This document shows, in pieces, positions 46,392-56,600 of a stretch of DNA of 64,000 nt. Made by a program: the position numbers and the translations under genes. The notes under the pieces were generated by a model. The model searched no databases. It saw only the letters and a list, made by a program, of their open reading frames with translations, and had not been told where the DNA came from. How positions within the stretch are numbered: position 1 is the stretch's first letter; the number at the start of each line of letters is the position of its first letter. Origin of the DNA: Flavimobilis sp052324925 (GTDB taxonomy: Bacteria; Actinomycetota; Actinomycetes; Actinomycetales; Cellulomonadaceae); the NCBI GenBank assembly GCA_052324925.1, contig JBQPRE010000003.1; one strand, given 5' to 3'.

Positions 46392-46919
46392 TCAGACCGG
46401 TCGCGCGAGCACGACGTCGTCGTGCACGCGGCCGCCGACCCGCATGTGCCTCGTCCCGACGACCTCGAACCCGTGCTTGGCGTAGAAGCGCCGTGCGCGC
46501 TCGTTGTGCTGGTTGGCACCGAGCCACACCCCCGCAGCGCCACGTGCGCGACAGGCAGCGAGCACTGCGTCCATGAGGAGGGCCGTGGCCGGGGTGCCAT
46601 GCGCGTCGGGGTGACCGTAGAACTTGGAGAGCATGCGCGACGTAGCCAGCACGGAGGCCGTCGACGGGGGCGTCTCGTCAACGACGAGCGCGTACGCCAC
46701 CGGGGTGGTGGGCCGTGCGTCGTCGGTGACGAGCAGCACGTCGTGCGACGGATCGCTCGCGTGAGCCGCGAGGTGGGCGGACGTGAGGTGCGTGCGCACA
46801 AACTCGGCGAGGTCCGCGGGGTCGGTGCCGGGCGGGCATGCGAGCGGGAAGGTGAGGGCCGCGAGCGCCGCGAGCTCGTCCGCGTCGGACGGCGTCGCGG
46901 CACGGACCCGCAGCGTCAT
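46392..46919 (-). CDS. GNAT-family N-acetyltransferase
   Basis: A 175-residue acetyltransferase. VRAATPSDADELAALA starts the fold. The acetyl-CoA loop is weak, reading KFYGHPDAHGTPATALLMDA where Q/R-x2-G-x-G/A is usual. NQHNERARRFYAKHGFEVVG is the clear C-terminal motif. The ATG overlaps the stop of the PEBP gene. Acceptor substrate unknown. Confidence 0.88.
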   Translation of the reverse strand: MTLRVRAATPSDADELAALAALTFPLACPPGTDPADLAEFVRTHLTSAHLAAHASDPSHDVLLVTDDARPTTPVAYALVVDETPPSTASVLATSRMLSKFYGHPDAHGTPATALLMDAVLAACRARGAAGVWLGANQHNERARRFYAKHGFEVVGTRHMRVGGRVHDDVVLARPV

Positions 46920-47443
46920 CGCTCGTACGTGACGGTGAGCGTCGCGCGCGCGATCGTGTGGAAGAGCGCAGTGAAGGCGACGGCGGTCGGGGATGCGTCG
47001 GAGTCGCGCTCGAGCGTCTCGATGTCGAGCGCATGAACTGCGAAGACGTAGCGGTGGACCCGGTCGCCCTCGGGAGGGGCCGCTCCCGTGTAGTCGTAGC
47101 CGCCGCCGTCGTTGCGGACGTGGAAGGCCGCTCCGTCGAGCATGAGGTCAGACTCGCCGAGACCTTCGTCGAGAGACGTCGTCGTCACCGGCAGGTCGAC
47201 GACCGTCCAGTGCCAGAAGCCGGCAGGTGTGGGGGCGTCGGGGTCGAAGCACGAGACGACGAACGAGCGCGTCTCGGGAGGAAATCCGGTCCATGACAGG
47301 TGGGGTGAGGTGCTGCCGCCGTCGGCCGTGGCCGAGGCGGGCATCGCAGCACCCTCGACGAGCGAGTCGCTCGTCAGGGCGAAGGACGCGACTGCAGGGA
47401 GGGAGGCGTAGGGGTCCGGGGCGACGGGGCGCGTGAGATCCAT
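46916..47443 (-). CDS. YbhB/YbcL-type PEBP (Raf kinase inhibitor-like) protein
   Basis: A 175-residue protein of the phosphatidylethanolamine-binding fold. SPHLSWTGFPPETRSFVVSC, DPDAPTPAGFWHWTVVDLP and GGYDYTGAAPPEGDRVHRYVF are the ligand-pocket motifs. Role in bacteria is unclear. A CATGAT hexamer six bases before the ATG suggests a leaderless start. Overlaps the GNAT gene. Confidence 0.9.
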   Translation of the reverse strand: MDLTRPVAPDPYASLPAVASFALTSDSLVEGAAMPASATADGGSTSPHLSWTGFPPETRSFVVSCFDPDAPTPAGFWHWTVVDLPVTTTSLDEGLGESDLMLDGAAFHVRNDGGGYDYTGAAPPEGDRVHRYVFAVHALDIETLERDSDASPTAVAFTALFHTIARATLTVTYER

Positions 47444-47485
47444 GTGTCCATCATGGCCCCCGGCACCGGGAAGGTCACGCGCCGA

Positions 47486-47522
47486 ACGCGTCGGGCCGCG
47501 GGATTCCCACGGCCCGACGCGT
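47486..47522 (-). terminator. hairpin terminator after metal ATPase gene
   Basis: ACGCGTCGGGCCG pairs with CGGCCCGACGCGT (13 bp), with further pairing in the loop. It lies ten bases beyond the stop of the P-type ATPase gene on the minus strand. Confidence 0.75.
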
Positions 47523-47531
47523 GCGATCGGG

Positions 47532-49496
47532 TTACGCAGTGACGAACTCGCGTGGCCGCTCCGCGACGACGCGCGCGGGTGCGGGCGCGGCCCGCAGCAA
47601 GCGCATCGCGTTCGCGATGACGAGCAGGACGGAGGCCTCGTGGACGAGCATGCCGATCGCCATCGTCACCCCGCCGGCGAAGACGCCCGCGAGCAGGACG
47701 GCCACTGTGAGGAGTGCGATCGCGATGTTCTGCCGCATGATGGCGACCGTGCGGCGAGCGAGGCGGATTGCGTCGGGAAGGCGCAGCAGGTCGTCCTGGA
47801 CGAGCGCGATGTCCGCGGTCTCGACCGCGACGCCCGTGCCCCCCAGCCCCATCGCGACGCCGACGTCCGCCACCGCGAGCGCGGGAGCGTCGTTGACGCC
47901 GTCGCCGACCATCGCCACGACGAAGCCCTCGGCCCGGAGCTGCTCGACCGCGGCGAGCTTGTCCTCCGGCAGGAGCCCTGCCCGGACCTCGTCGACCCCG
48001 ACCTCGGCTGCGACAGCCTCCGCGACGCGCTGGGCGTCACCCGTGAGCATGACGACCCGGCGCACGCCGCCTGCGTGGAGCCGGGCGACCATCTCGGCGG
48101 CATCGTCGCGGATGCGGTCCGCGACTCCGATGACACCGATCGCGACCCCGTCGAGCGCGATGACGACGGGGGTACGGCCTCGACCTGCGAGCTGGTCGAC
48201 CTCGGCGGCGGCGGCGCCCCCGTCGACGCCCTCCGCCTCGAGCAGGGCAAGGTTGCCGACGATGACGCGGTGGCCGTCGACGGTCGCGACGATGCCCTTG
48301 CCGGGCACGGGCTCGGTGTGCTCGGGCAGACCCGAGATCGCGAGACCCTCGGCACCGGCCGCGTCGAGGATGGGACGGGCGAGAGGGTGCTCGGAGCCGG
48401 CCTCGGCGCGCGCCGCCCACGTGAGGACGTCGGCGCGGTCGGACGTCGGGCTGAGGACGGTCACGTCCGTGAGGACCGGACGCCCCTCGGTGAGTGTTCC
48501 CGTCTTGTCGAGAGCGACCGCCGTGATGCGCGCGCTCGTCTCGAGGTGATCGCCGCCCTTGATGAGCGTGCCGTCCTTCGCGCCGCGACCGATCCCGGCG
48601 ACGACGGCGACGGGGATCGAGATGACGAGCGCACCCGGGCAACCGATGACCAGGAGGGTGAGAGCGAGGATGACGTTGCCCGTGACGAGCCCGGTGACGA
48701 GCGAGAGCACGATGATGCCCGGGGTGTACCAGGCCGAGAACCGCTCCATGAACGTCTGCGTGCGAGCCTTGGCGTCCTGAGCCTCCTCGACGCGGTGGAT
48801 GATGCGCGCAAGCGTCGTGTCTGCGCCGATCCCGGTCGCACGCACCTGGAGGAACCCGCCGTGCGAGACCGTGCCCGCGAAGACGCGGTCACCCTCGGAC
48901 TTCTCGACGGGGATCGACTCACCTGTGATCGAGGCTTCGTCGAGCGCTCCCGTGCCGCCGACGACGACGCCGTCGACGGGAACCTTCGCGCCGTTCTTCA
49001 CGAGGACGACCTCGTCGGGCAGGACTTCTCCCGCTGCGACCTCGACCTGCTCACCGTCACGCAGGACGACGGCGACGTCGGGTGCGACCGCGACGAGCTC
49101 GGCGAGCGCCGACCGGGTGCGGTCGAGCGTGCGTACCTCGAGTGCGTGGCCGAGCGCGAACAGGAAGGTGACCGCGGCCGCCTCCCAGAACTCGCCGATG
49201 ATGATCGCGCCGACGGCGGCGATCGTGACGAGCAGGTCGATCGCGACGACCTTGATGAGCAGCGCCCGCACGGCCGTGCGGGCGATGCGAGCCCCGGCGA
49301 CCACGGCGGCGACGACCATGAGGATGTCCGAGATGACGAGCGCGGTGGGAACGGCGTGGGTTTCGCCGTGACCGCTTCCGAACGGGTTGACGCCGACAGA
49401 GAGCGACGCCGCGGCCGCGGCGGCGATGAGCAGCCCGGCACTCGTCGGGACGCCCCAGGGACCGCGCAACCACCAGGTCAGGGAGCTCATGAGCAT
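47532..49496 (-). CDS. heavy-metal P1B-type ATPase with CPG motif
   Basis: A 654-residue metal-transporting ATPase. TGES is at 191-194 (actuator), DKTGT with Asp330 is the phosphorylation site, SEHPLA holds the P1B His-Pro pair and GDGVNDAPAL the hinge. There is no N-terminal metal-binding domain. The membrane metal site reads Cys286-Pro287-Gly288 (LLVIGCPGALVISIP) instead of CPC, CPH or SPC, a variant I recall from some Firmicutes and actinobacterial pumps of uncertain ion. A separate HMA protein is encoded 104 bases upstream and likely delivers or senses the ion. No CopY/ArsR gene is nearby; a Crp/Fnr gene is divergent. Confidence 0.92.
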   Translation of the reverse strand: MLMSSLTWWLRGPWGVPTSAGLLIAAAAAASLSVGVNPFGSGHGETHAVPTALVISDILMVVAAVVAGARIARTAVRALLIKVVAIDLLVTIAAVGAIIIGEFWEAAAVTFLFALGHALEVRTLDRTRSALAELVAVAPDVAVVLRDGEQVEVAAGEVLPDEVVLVKNGAKVPVDGVVVGGTGALDEASITGESIPVEKSEGDRVFAGTVSHGGFLQVRATGIGADTTLARIIHRVEEAQDAKARTQTFMERFSAWYTPGIIVLSLVTGLVTGNVILALTLLVIGCPGALVISIPVAVVAGIGRGAKDGTLIKGGDHLETSARITAVALDKTGTLTEGRPVLTDVTVLSPTSDRADVLTWAARAEAGSEHPLARPILDAAGAEGLAISGLPEHTEPVPGKGIVATVDGHRVIVGNLALLEAEGVDGGAAAAEVDQLAGRGRTPVVIALDGVAIGVIGVADRIRDDAAEMVARLHAGGVRRVVMLTGDAQRVAEAVAAEVGVDEVRAGLLPEDKLAAVEQLRAEGFVVAMVGDGVNDAPALAVADVGVAMGLGGTGVAVETADIALVQDDLLRLPDAIRLARRTVAIMRQNIAIALLTVAVLLAGVFAGGVTMAIGMLVHEASVLLVIANAMRLLRAAPAPARVVAERPREFVTA

Positions 49497-49600
49497 TCCA
49501 ATCTCTCAGGGTGGGTCCGCAGGGAGCGGGCCCGATCGTGGGTGGGACCGGCCGTGGCCGGAGCCGGTGGCCGGGCGCGGACGCCCGGCCAGGGCGCGCC

Positions 49601-49840
49601 TCAGAAGGCGGCCGGAACCGACGTGTAGCCGGCCTTGGCGACCTCGGCGACGAGAGCGTCGACGGTTGCGACGATGGGGTCGTGGTTGATCTCGATGCGC
49701 CCCGAGGCGAACTTCACGCTGACGTCGGCAACGCCCGGGAGGCGGCCGACCTGCTTCTCGATCTTCGTGACGCACGACGGGCAGCTGAAGCCTTCAGCCC
49801 GCAGGACGGTGCGGGTGCTGGTGGCGGGGGTGGTCGTCAT
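49601..49840 (-). CDS. HMA-domain metallochaperone (CopZ-like)
   Basis: A 79-residue single heavy-metal-associated domain. EGFSCPSCVTKIEKQVGRLP carries the metal-binding CPSC. The fold continues through VSVKFASGRIEINHD. Start ATG at 49840 has AGAAGG upstream; an upstream in-frame ATG would add 14 residues of leader. Followed by the P-type ATPase gene, which lacks its own HMA domain. Confidence 0.92.
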   Translation of the reverse strand: MTTTPATSTRTVLRAEGFSCPSCVTKIEKQVGRLPGVADVSVKFASGRIEINHDPIVATVDALVAEVAKAGYTSVPAAF

Positions 49841-49933
49841 GATGTGCCTTCTTTCGAACGGATCCAGCAGTGGCCCTCGCAAGTGGTTCTGCGAGGTACC
49901 ACTGACGTTAGGCAGCGCCGCGCAGCAGTGGCA

Positions 49934-49945
49934 TGACGGTCGTCA
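49934..49945. promoter_or_regulatory. inverted repeat in HMA / Crp intergenic region
   Basis: TGACG-GT-CGTCA is a perfect inverted repeat, ~94 bases before the HMA start. TGAC...GTCA half sites suit an FNR/CRP-class protein. It may be the operator for the metal genes. Confidence 0.4.
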
Positions 49946-49973
49946 ATCAGCCGCACACTTCCGCCTGACCTGC

Positions 49974-49990
49974 GGTGATGTCCGTCACAG
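49974..49990 (+). promoter_or_regulatory. CRP-like binding site ahead of the regulator gene
   Basis: GTGA-TGTCCG-TCACA closely fits the CRP/FNR pattern TGTGA-N6-TCACA. A GATAAC -10-like hexamer follows at 50002-50007, so the site covers the -35 zone, suggesting autoregulation. Confidence 0.5.
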
Positions 49991-50087
49991 CGGGGGTGTG
50001 GGATAACCTGACGACGCGCGCCTGCACGGGTGGCGCCCCCGCGACGTCGGCGCGCTCGCGCTGCTGGGCCGTCGGATCGGAGAACGC

Positions 50088-50879
50088 ATGACCTCCCGGG
50101 TGGGCAACGAACCGCGGCCACCGGCCGTGGGAGCACGACGCACGATCCCGCTGCACGAGATCACCCTTCCGCACGAGTGCCCGCGCCCCGTGCGGCTCGA
50201 CGTGCTCTCGCGCGCCCCGTACTTCGTCGGGCTGGGCGAGGACGCGCTCGACGCGGTCGACCGTCGTATGCGGACCCGGACCTATGCGGCCGACGAGACC
50301 ATCTACCACGCGGGTGAGCCCGCCGATGCCCTCTACGTCGTCGCGGAGGGGCGCGTCCGGGTCTCGCAGGTGACGGCCGAGGGCACCGAGACCGTGACCG
50401 ACGTCCTCGTTCCCGGAGAGCTCTTCGGCGCGATGGGCACGCTCGGTGAGCCCGCTCACCTGCAGTCCGCGTCGGCGCTCGTGGGCTCGTGCATCCTGCG
50501 CATCGGCCAAGGAGACTTCCGTCAGGTGCTTCTCGAGCAGCCGGGCGTCGCGCTCAAGGTGCTCGACGATGTCTCGGCCCGGCTCTCGCGCGCGCACACC
50601 GACATCGGCGGGCAGGGGACCGAGACGGTTGCGCAGCGTGTGGCCCGCGCGCTGCTGCGGCTCGCCGACAAGCTCGGGGAGGACCGCGGTGCTCAGGGCG
50701 TCATGCTCGAGGTCCCGTTGTCGCGGGCCGATCTCGCGGGGCTTGCCCGCTCGACACCCGAGTCCGTCTCGCGTCTCATGAGTCGGTGGAAGAAGGACGG
50801 CGTCGTGGACTCGGGGCGTCGCTGGACCGCGTTGCGCGACCTTGCGCACCTCGAGGAGGTTGCCGCGGGGCGCGTCTAA
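50088..50879 (+). CDS. Crp/Fnr-family transcription regulator
   Basis: A 263-residue protein. The cyclic-nucleotide-like beta-barrel (residues ~45-150) contains TIYHAGEPADALYVVAEGRVRV and VLVPGELFGAMG. The C-terminal HTH has LSRADLAGLARSTPESVSRLMSRW (residues ~210-233). There is no N-terminal Cys cluster of the Fnr type; only two scattered Cys (31 and ~142) are seen. It is divergent from the HMA/P-type ATPase pair and probably controls it, although the signal is unknown. Confidence 0.9.
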   Translation: MTSRVGNEPRPPAVGARRTIPLHEITLPHECPRPVRLDVLSRAPYFVGLGEDALDAVDRRMRTRTYAADETIYHAGEPADALYVVAEGRVRVSQVTAEGTETVTDVLVPGELFGAMGTLGEPAHLQSASALVGSCILRIGQGDFRQVLLEQPGVALKVLDDVSARLSRAHTDIGGQGTETVAQRVARALLRLADKLGEDRGAQGVMLEVPLSRADLAGLARSTPESVSRLMSRWKKDGVVDSGRRWTALRDLAHLEEVAAGRV

Positions 50880-50947
50880 GCCCTCCGCGCACCTGTCGGC
50901 CTCACCTCTGTCCGTCCTTGTCCGTCCCTCGGGGTACGGTCCCAGTA

Positions 50948-50969
50948 TCGAACATCTGTTCGATATGAT
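50948..50969 (+). promoter_or_regulatory. SOS box (LexA operator) with -10
   Basis: TCGAACATCTGTTCGA (50948-50963) is a perfect match to the Gram-positive LexA operator TCGAAC-N4-GTTCGA. TATGAT (50964-50969) follows at once as the -10. It drives the imuA'-imuB-dnaE2 operon 22 bases downstream. Confidence 0.93.
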
Positions 50970-50990
50970 GGAGGGGACGGAAGGACGACG

Positions 50991-51941
50991 ATGGCGACTG
51001 CATCTGCTGCCCGCGCTGAGGGCGGGGCAGACCGCGCGGTGCGCGCGCTCGCGGCGCTTCGCGCAGCCGAGGCGCGCACGGGGGCGCGACGTGTGACGCT
51101 GACGGAGGCGCCGGCTGCCGTGGCGGCTCCGGCGGCTCCGGCTGCGGAGCGACCCGCGCAGGCAGCGCCTCGTTCCGCGACACCTCGTCCTGCGACAGCT
51201 GATCCTGCCGTGCCGCGCCCTGCGGCGCCGAGCGGGGTGCGGACCGCAGAACGGCCGCCGTTCTCCGTGCCGCACGAGCTCGCAACGGTGCTCCCCGAGG
51301 GGCTCCGGCGCGGGGCGGTGACACAGGTCACGGGATCGACCGCGCTCGTCCTCGAGATGCTCGCGCACATCGAGATGCAGCGCGCGGCTCTCGGTGACGA
51401 GCCCTGGATCGCGGTCGTCGGCTGCCCGACGCTCGGCCTCGTCGCAGCTGCGGAGGCCGGTGTCAGCCTCGACCGACTTCTTCTCGTCCCCGAGCCCGGG
51501 GTTGATTCCGCGATGGTCCTTGCTGCCCTCATCGACGGCGTCGACGTTGTCGTCGTGGGTGACACGGGCCTCTCGACGACCGACCGTCGTCTTCTCATCG
51601 CGCGTGCGCGTGAGCGCGGGGTTGCGCTCATCGCCACGAGTCCCTGGCCCGGCGCCCGCGTCGTCGTGCGCGTCGCGGGCGTGCGCTGGCGTGGCATCGG
51701 CGTCGGTGAGGGTCGTCTGCGGTCGCGGGAGCTGCTCGTCGAGAGGCTCGAGGCAGGGGAGACCCGGCGCGCTCACGTCGCCCTCGTGCTTCCGGCGCCG
51801 GGCGACGGGTACGACGCACCGGAACCGACGCCGGGAATGATGCCTGCCTCGGGATCGGCTGCCTCGGGATCGGCGGCGTCGGGCGTCGAGCAGCCGGAGC
51901 GCGACCTCCGCCCGCTGCGACTCGTCGGGCGGGTCGCATGA
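50991..51941 (+). CDS. imuA': ImuA'-like mutasome protein
   Basis: A 316-residue RecA-fold-like protein. The N-terminal ~90 residues are Ala/Pro-rich and probably disordered. The core LPEGLRRGAVTQVTGSTALV corresponds to the Walker A zone but lacks the GKT/S signature, so ATP binding is unlikely. The ending Ser/Ala/Gly tail is low complexity. In mycobacteria ImuA' joins ImuB and DnaE2 (the mycobacterial mutasome) after damage. Behind a perfect SOS box; AAGGA before the ATG. Confidence 0.85.
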   Translation: MATASAARAEGGADRAVRALAALRAAEARTGARRVTLTEAPAAVAAPAAPAAERPAQAAPRSATPRPATADPAVPRPAAPSGVRTAERPPFSVPHELATVLPEGLRRGAVTQVTGSTALVLEMLAHIEMQRAALGDEPWIAVVGCPTLGLVAAAEAGVSLDRLLLVPEPGVDSAMVLAALIDGVDVVVVGDTGLSTTDRRLLIARARERGVALIATSPWPGARVVVRVAGVRWRGIGVGEGRLRSRELLVERLEAGETRRAHVALVLPAPGDGYDAPEPTPGMMPASGSAASGSAASGVEQPERDLRPLRLVGRVA

Positions 51942-53677
51942 GTGCGCTCGCGCCTTCGCTGCGCGCCGGCCGAGAACCTGCTGCGGCCACGCGGACAGCG
52001 GTCGTGTGGGTTCCTGACTGGCCCGTTGTCGCGGCGACGGCCGCAGCTGGGCTCTCGCCCGCGGTCCCCGTCGCGGTCCAGGATGCCCGGGGCATCGTTG
52101 CGGTCGGAAGCGCGGCCCGCCGCGCGGGCGTCCGGCGCGGAATGCGTCGCCGTCACGCGCAAGAGATCTGCCCCGGGCTCGTTCTCGCCCCCGTCGACGA
52201 CGGCCGTGACGCGCGGAGCTTTGAGCCCGTCGCGACCGCGGTAGAAGACGTCGTCGCCGGGATCGAGGTCGCCCGGCCCGGCCTCCTCGCGCTGCCAGCC
52301 GACGGCGCGGCACGCTTCCACGGTTCCGAGGCAGAGCTCATCCGGCTGCTGGTCGAGCGCGTTGCGGATGCGACGGGGCATGAATGCCGCGTCGGGGTCG
52401 CCGACGGCATGTTCGCTGCCGTCCTGGCCGCGCGCGACGACCGGATGATCGAGCCGGGACGCAGCGCGGAGTACCTCGCGCCGCGTCCGCTGCGCGACCT
52501 TGTGCACGTCGCGGTCACGCCCGAGCGTGCATCCGTCCTCCTCGAGCTCGTCGACCTGTGGGACCGGCTCGGCGTGAGGCTCCTCGGCGACCTCACGTCG
52601 CTCGACCCTCACGCGGTCGCCTCCCGCTTCGGGGCCGAGGGCGTCTGGGCGCATCGCGTGGGTCGCGGCGAAGACCTCCGGCCACCCACCCGGCGTCGGC
52701 CCGAGGCAGATGTGGAAGCGATGTGCGAGCTCGACCCGCCCGCCACGCGCGTCGACACCGCAGCCTTCGCTGCGCGTCGGCTCGCCGCAGAGCTGCACGC
52801 CTCGCTCGTCGCACGCGGTGCGACGTGCGCGCGGCTGCGGATCACCGCGCGCCGCGGCGACGGCCGCGAGCACGTGCGGACGTGGCGCACGGACGATGCC
52901 GCGCTCGGTGGGCTCACAGCCGCGCGCATCACCGACCGGGTCCGCTGGCAGCTCGAGGGCTGGCTCACGGCCGACGCCTCCGACGCAGACCACGAGGACG
53001 ACACCGCGGGCATCGTTCAGCTCACGGTGACCGCAGAGGACCTCCTCGACGCGGGTCAGCATCAAGAAGGGCTGTGGGGCTCGGCCCAGGGATCATCGTT
53101 GCGTGCGCTGCGGGCGCTCGACCGTGTTCAAGGTCTGCTCGGTGCTGACGGTGTCCTTTCCGCGCGTCTGCAGGGTGGTCGCACCGCGCGCGATCGCGTG
53201 AGCCTCGTCCCCTGGGGCGAGGAGCCACCTCCGCTGCGCCCGCTCGATCGGCCCTGGCCCGGCGCCCTCCCCGCGCCCGCACCCACGCGGGTCCTGGCGA
53301 CACCCGTCGAGGTCCGGCTCCTTGACGAGGCCGGTCGGCCTGTCGTCGTGGACCGGCGCCTGGGCACGTCCGGCGAACCCCGCCACGTACGAGCCTGCCC
53401 TCCGGCCCCCGACGGCTCCGTGAACCCGGACCGCCCCACCGGGGTGGCCGCAACCCCGCGCCCGTCGGCGCAGCAGCCGGCTCCTCGGCACGAGACCCCC
53501 GAGGGGGAGGTCGTGGCGTGGGCTGGGCCGTGGCCGCTCGCGCAACGGTGGTGGCGCGAGGACGCCGAGAGACGCGTTCACGTCCAGGTCGTCGTGCGTA
53601 CCGCCCACGACGAGACCCCCGCCGTGCTGCTCGCCGGATCTGCCGGCCGGTGGTGGTGGGAGGCGAGCTATGACTGA
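51938..53677 (+). CDS. imuB: ImuB, inactive Y-family polymerase-like hub
   Basis: A 579-residue DinB-like protein. Where active Y-polymerases carry DMDCFFASVE and SIDE, here VVWVPDWPVVA and LLALPADGAARF stand, so the catalytic acids are gone, as in ImuB. The little-finger/hub region follows. VSLVPWGEEP (residues ~425) may be the beta-clamp-binding motif. The C-terminal ~100 residues are Pro/Arg-rich then Trp-rich, the DnaE2/ImuA' contact zone. The ATG overlaps imuA', and dnaE2 overlaps its end by eight bases. Confidence 0.9.
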   Translation: MSALAPSLRAGREPAAATRTAVVWVPDWPVVAATAAAGLSPAVPVAVQDARGIVAVGSAARRAGVRRGMRRRHAQEICPGLVLAPVDDGRDARSFEPVATAVEDVVAGIEVARPGLLALPADGAARFHGSEAELIRLLVERVADATGHECRVGVADGMFAAVLAARDDRMIEPGRSAEYLAPRPLRDLVHVAVTPERASVLLELVDLWDRLGVRLLGDLTSLDPHAVASRFGAEGVWAHRVGRGEDLRPPTRRRPEADVEAMCELDPPATRVDTAAFAARRLAAELHASLVARGATCARLRITARRGDGREHVRTWRTDDAALGGLTAARITDRVRWQLEGWLTADASDADHEDDTAGIVQLTVTAEDLLDAGQHQEGLWGSAQGSSLRALRALDRVQGLLGADGVLSARLQGGRTARDRVSLVPWGEEPPPLRPLDRPWPGALPAPAPTRVLATPVEVRLLDEAGRPVVVDRRLGTSGEPRHVRACPPAPDGSVNPDRPTGVAATPRPSAQQPAPRHETPEGEVVAWAGPWPLAQRWWREDAERRVHVQVVVRTAHDETPAVLLAGSAGRWWWEASYD

Positions 53678-56600
53678 CGCTGCCCGTGCCCGGTACGCGG
53701 AGCTCCACGCACACTCGGCGTTCAGCTTCCTCGACGGAGCGAGCCAACCTGAACAGCTCGTCGCCGAGGCCGCGCGTCTCGAGCTCGAGGCCCTTGCGCT
53801 CACCGATCACGACGGCCTCTACGGGGTCGTGCGGTTCGCGCAGGCAGCACGGCGTGCGGGCCTCCCGACGGTCTTCGGCGCCGAGCTCCACCTGCCCGCG
53901 CGCCCTCAGAACGGCCCACCCGTGCTCGACGACCCGACGGGCATCCCGGACCCGCGGGCCGAGCACCTGCTCGTCCTCGCCCGCGGCGCCGACGGCTACA
54001 CGGCGCTGTCAGCGGCGATCGCTGATGCGCACCTGGCCGCAGGGTCCAAGGGGCTCGCGCGTTACGACCTTGAGGAGCTCGGTGCTCGGGCCGGTGGCCA
54101 GTGGCTCATCTTGTCGGGATGCCGCAAGGGAGCCGTGCGCACGGCTCTCGAGGCCGACGGGCCCGCGGGGGCTCGTCGGGCGCTCGACCGCCTCACCGGG
54201 GTGTTCGGGCACGACAACGTCGCCGTCGAGATCACCGACTCGGCCGACCCTCGTGACCCCGAACGCAACGCTCTTCTTGCCGAGCTCGCCGCGAGCGCGG
54301 GCGTGCCGCTCGTCGCGACAGGGGCGGTGCACCACGCGACGCCGGCCGAGGCGCCGCTCGCCGCAGCGCTCAGCGCGATCCGCGCCCGCTCCTCGCTCGA
54401 TGCGATGGATGGGTGGCTTCCGGGAGCTCCCGCCGCGCACCTGAGGTCCGCACGCGAGATGCTCGCGCGCCATCGCGCGCACCCGCAGGCCGTCGCTACG
54501 GCGGCCGAGCTCGGGCGTGAGTGTGCTTTCGACCTCAGCCTGGTCGCGCCGTCGCTCCCGCCGTACCCCGTGCCTGCGGGGCACGACGAAGCCTCCTGGC
54601 TGCGTGTGCTCGTCGACCGCGGCGCACGCGAACGGTACGGCGAGCCAGGCACGGAACGCGCCGAGAAGGCGCGGATCGTCATCGAGCATGAGCTTGAGGT
54701 CATCACGGCCCTCGGCTTCCCGGGGTACTTCCTCATCGTTCATGACATCGCGGCGTTCTGCCGTGAGCGGGGCATCCTCGCGCAGGGGCGGGGGTCGGCC
54801 GCGAACTCGGCGGTCTGCTACGCGCTCGGCATCACCGCGGTCGACGCGGTCGCGCACGGCTTGCTCTTCGAGCGCTTCCTTGCGCCCGAGCGCGACGGTC
54901 CGCCAGATATTGACGTCGACATCGAGTCCGGGCGTCGTGAGGAAGTCATCCAGCACGTCTACGAGCGTTTCGGTCGACGTCACGCGGCGCAGGTGGCCAA
55001 CGTCATCTCCTACCGGCCGCGTTCAGCCGTGCGGGACGCGGCGCGTGCCCTCGGTCACGACGTGGGCCGGCAGGACGCCTGGAGCAAGGGCATCGAACGG
55101 TGGGGGAGCCTGCGCGGCCCCGAGGACGAGAGCTCGTGGTGGACCGTGAGCCGCAGTGGCCCGGTCGCGCCGTCGTCCTCGTCGTCCCCCGTGCTGAGTG
55201 ATGACGGCCGTGACGTCGTCCCCGCGGTGCGTCCGCCGTCGGCCGCGAGCGAGGGGTCGATCCCCGAGGACGTCATCGATCTTGCCGAGCAGCTGCTGCG
55301 ATTGCCACGGCACCTCGGCATCCACTCGGGCGGCATGGTGCTGTGCGATCGTCCCGTCGTCGAGGTCTGCCCGGTCGAATGGGCGCGCATGCCGGGCCGC
55401 ACCGTCCTCCAGTGGGACAAGGACGACTGCGCAGACGCGGGTCTTGTGAAGTTTGACCTTCTCGGCCTTGGCATGCTCACCGCGCTGCGGCTCGCGTTCG
55501 AGCAGGTCGCTGAGCACGAAGGGGTCGAGCTCACGCTGCACGGGCTGCCTCAGGACGATCCAGGGGTCTATGACCTCTTGTGTGCGGCGGACACAGTCGG
55601 GGTGTTTCAGGTCGAGTCGCGGGCGCAGATGGCGACGCTGCCGCGGCTGCAGCCCCGGACGTTCTACGACATCGTCATCGAGGTCGCGCTCATCAGGCCC
55701 GGACCGATCCAGGGCAACTCCGTGCACCCGTACCTCAACCGGGTACGGGGTCGTGAGCCCGTCACCTACCTGCACCCGCTGCTCGAGAAGTCGCTCGGCA
55801 AGACGCTCGGGGTTCCGCTCTTTCAGGAGCAGCTCATGCAGATGGCGATCGACGTGGCGAGCTTTGCGCCCGCTGAGGCCGACCAGCTGCGCCGCGCCAT
55901 GGGATCGAAGCGTTCGGTTGAGCGCATGGAGGCCCTGCACGAGCGTCTGCTCGACGGGATGGCCGCCAACGGCATCGGTCGGGAGGTCGGCGAGCAGATC
56001 TTCGACAAGCTCAAGGGTTTCGCCGACTTCGGCTTTCCCGAGTCGCACGCGTTCTCGTTCGCCTATCTCGTGTACGCGAGCGCCTGGCTCAAGGTCCATC
56101 ATCCAGCCGCGTTCTACGCGGCGATCCTCGCGGCTCAGCCCATGGGCTTCTACTCGCCGCAGTCGCTCGTCGCAGATGCCCGTCGCCGAGGGCTCACGGT
56201 GCTGCGCCCCGACGTCACCGCCTCGGGTGTCGAGGCGAAGGTGGAGCGCTGCGACGACGGCACGCTCGGGGTTCGTCTCGGCCTCGCCAAGGTCCGCAGC
56301 GTGGGGGAGTCGGTGGCGGGCCGGATCGTCGCGGAGCGCGATCGTGCACCGTTCGTCGACCTTCCGGACCTGGCACGCCGTGTGGGCCTCACGGTCGCGC
56401 AGCTGGAGGCTCTTGCGACCGCGGGGGCGCTCGACGCGTATGCGGGATCGCGTCGGGCGGCACTGTGGGCGGCTGCCGCACTCGCGCAGGAGACCCCCGC
56501 GACACTTCCGGGCGTGAGCGTGGGGGTCGAGGCTCCGATGCTTCCGGGGATGAGTGAGGTCGAACGGTCGGTCGCCGACGTGTGGGCGACCGGGGTCTCT

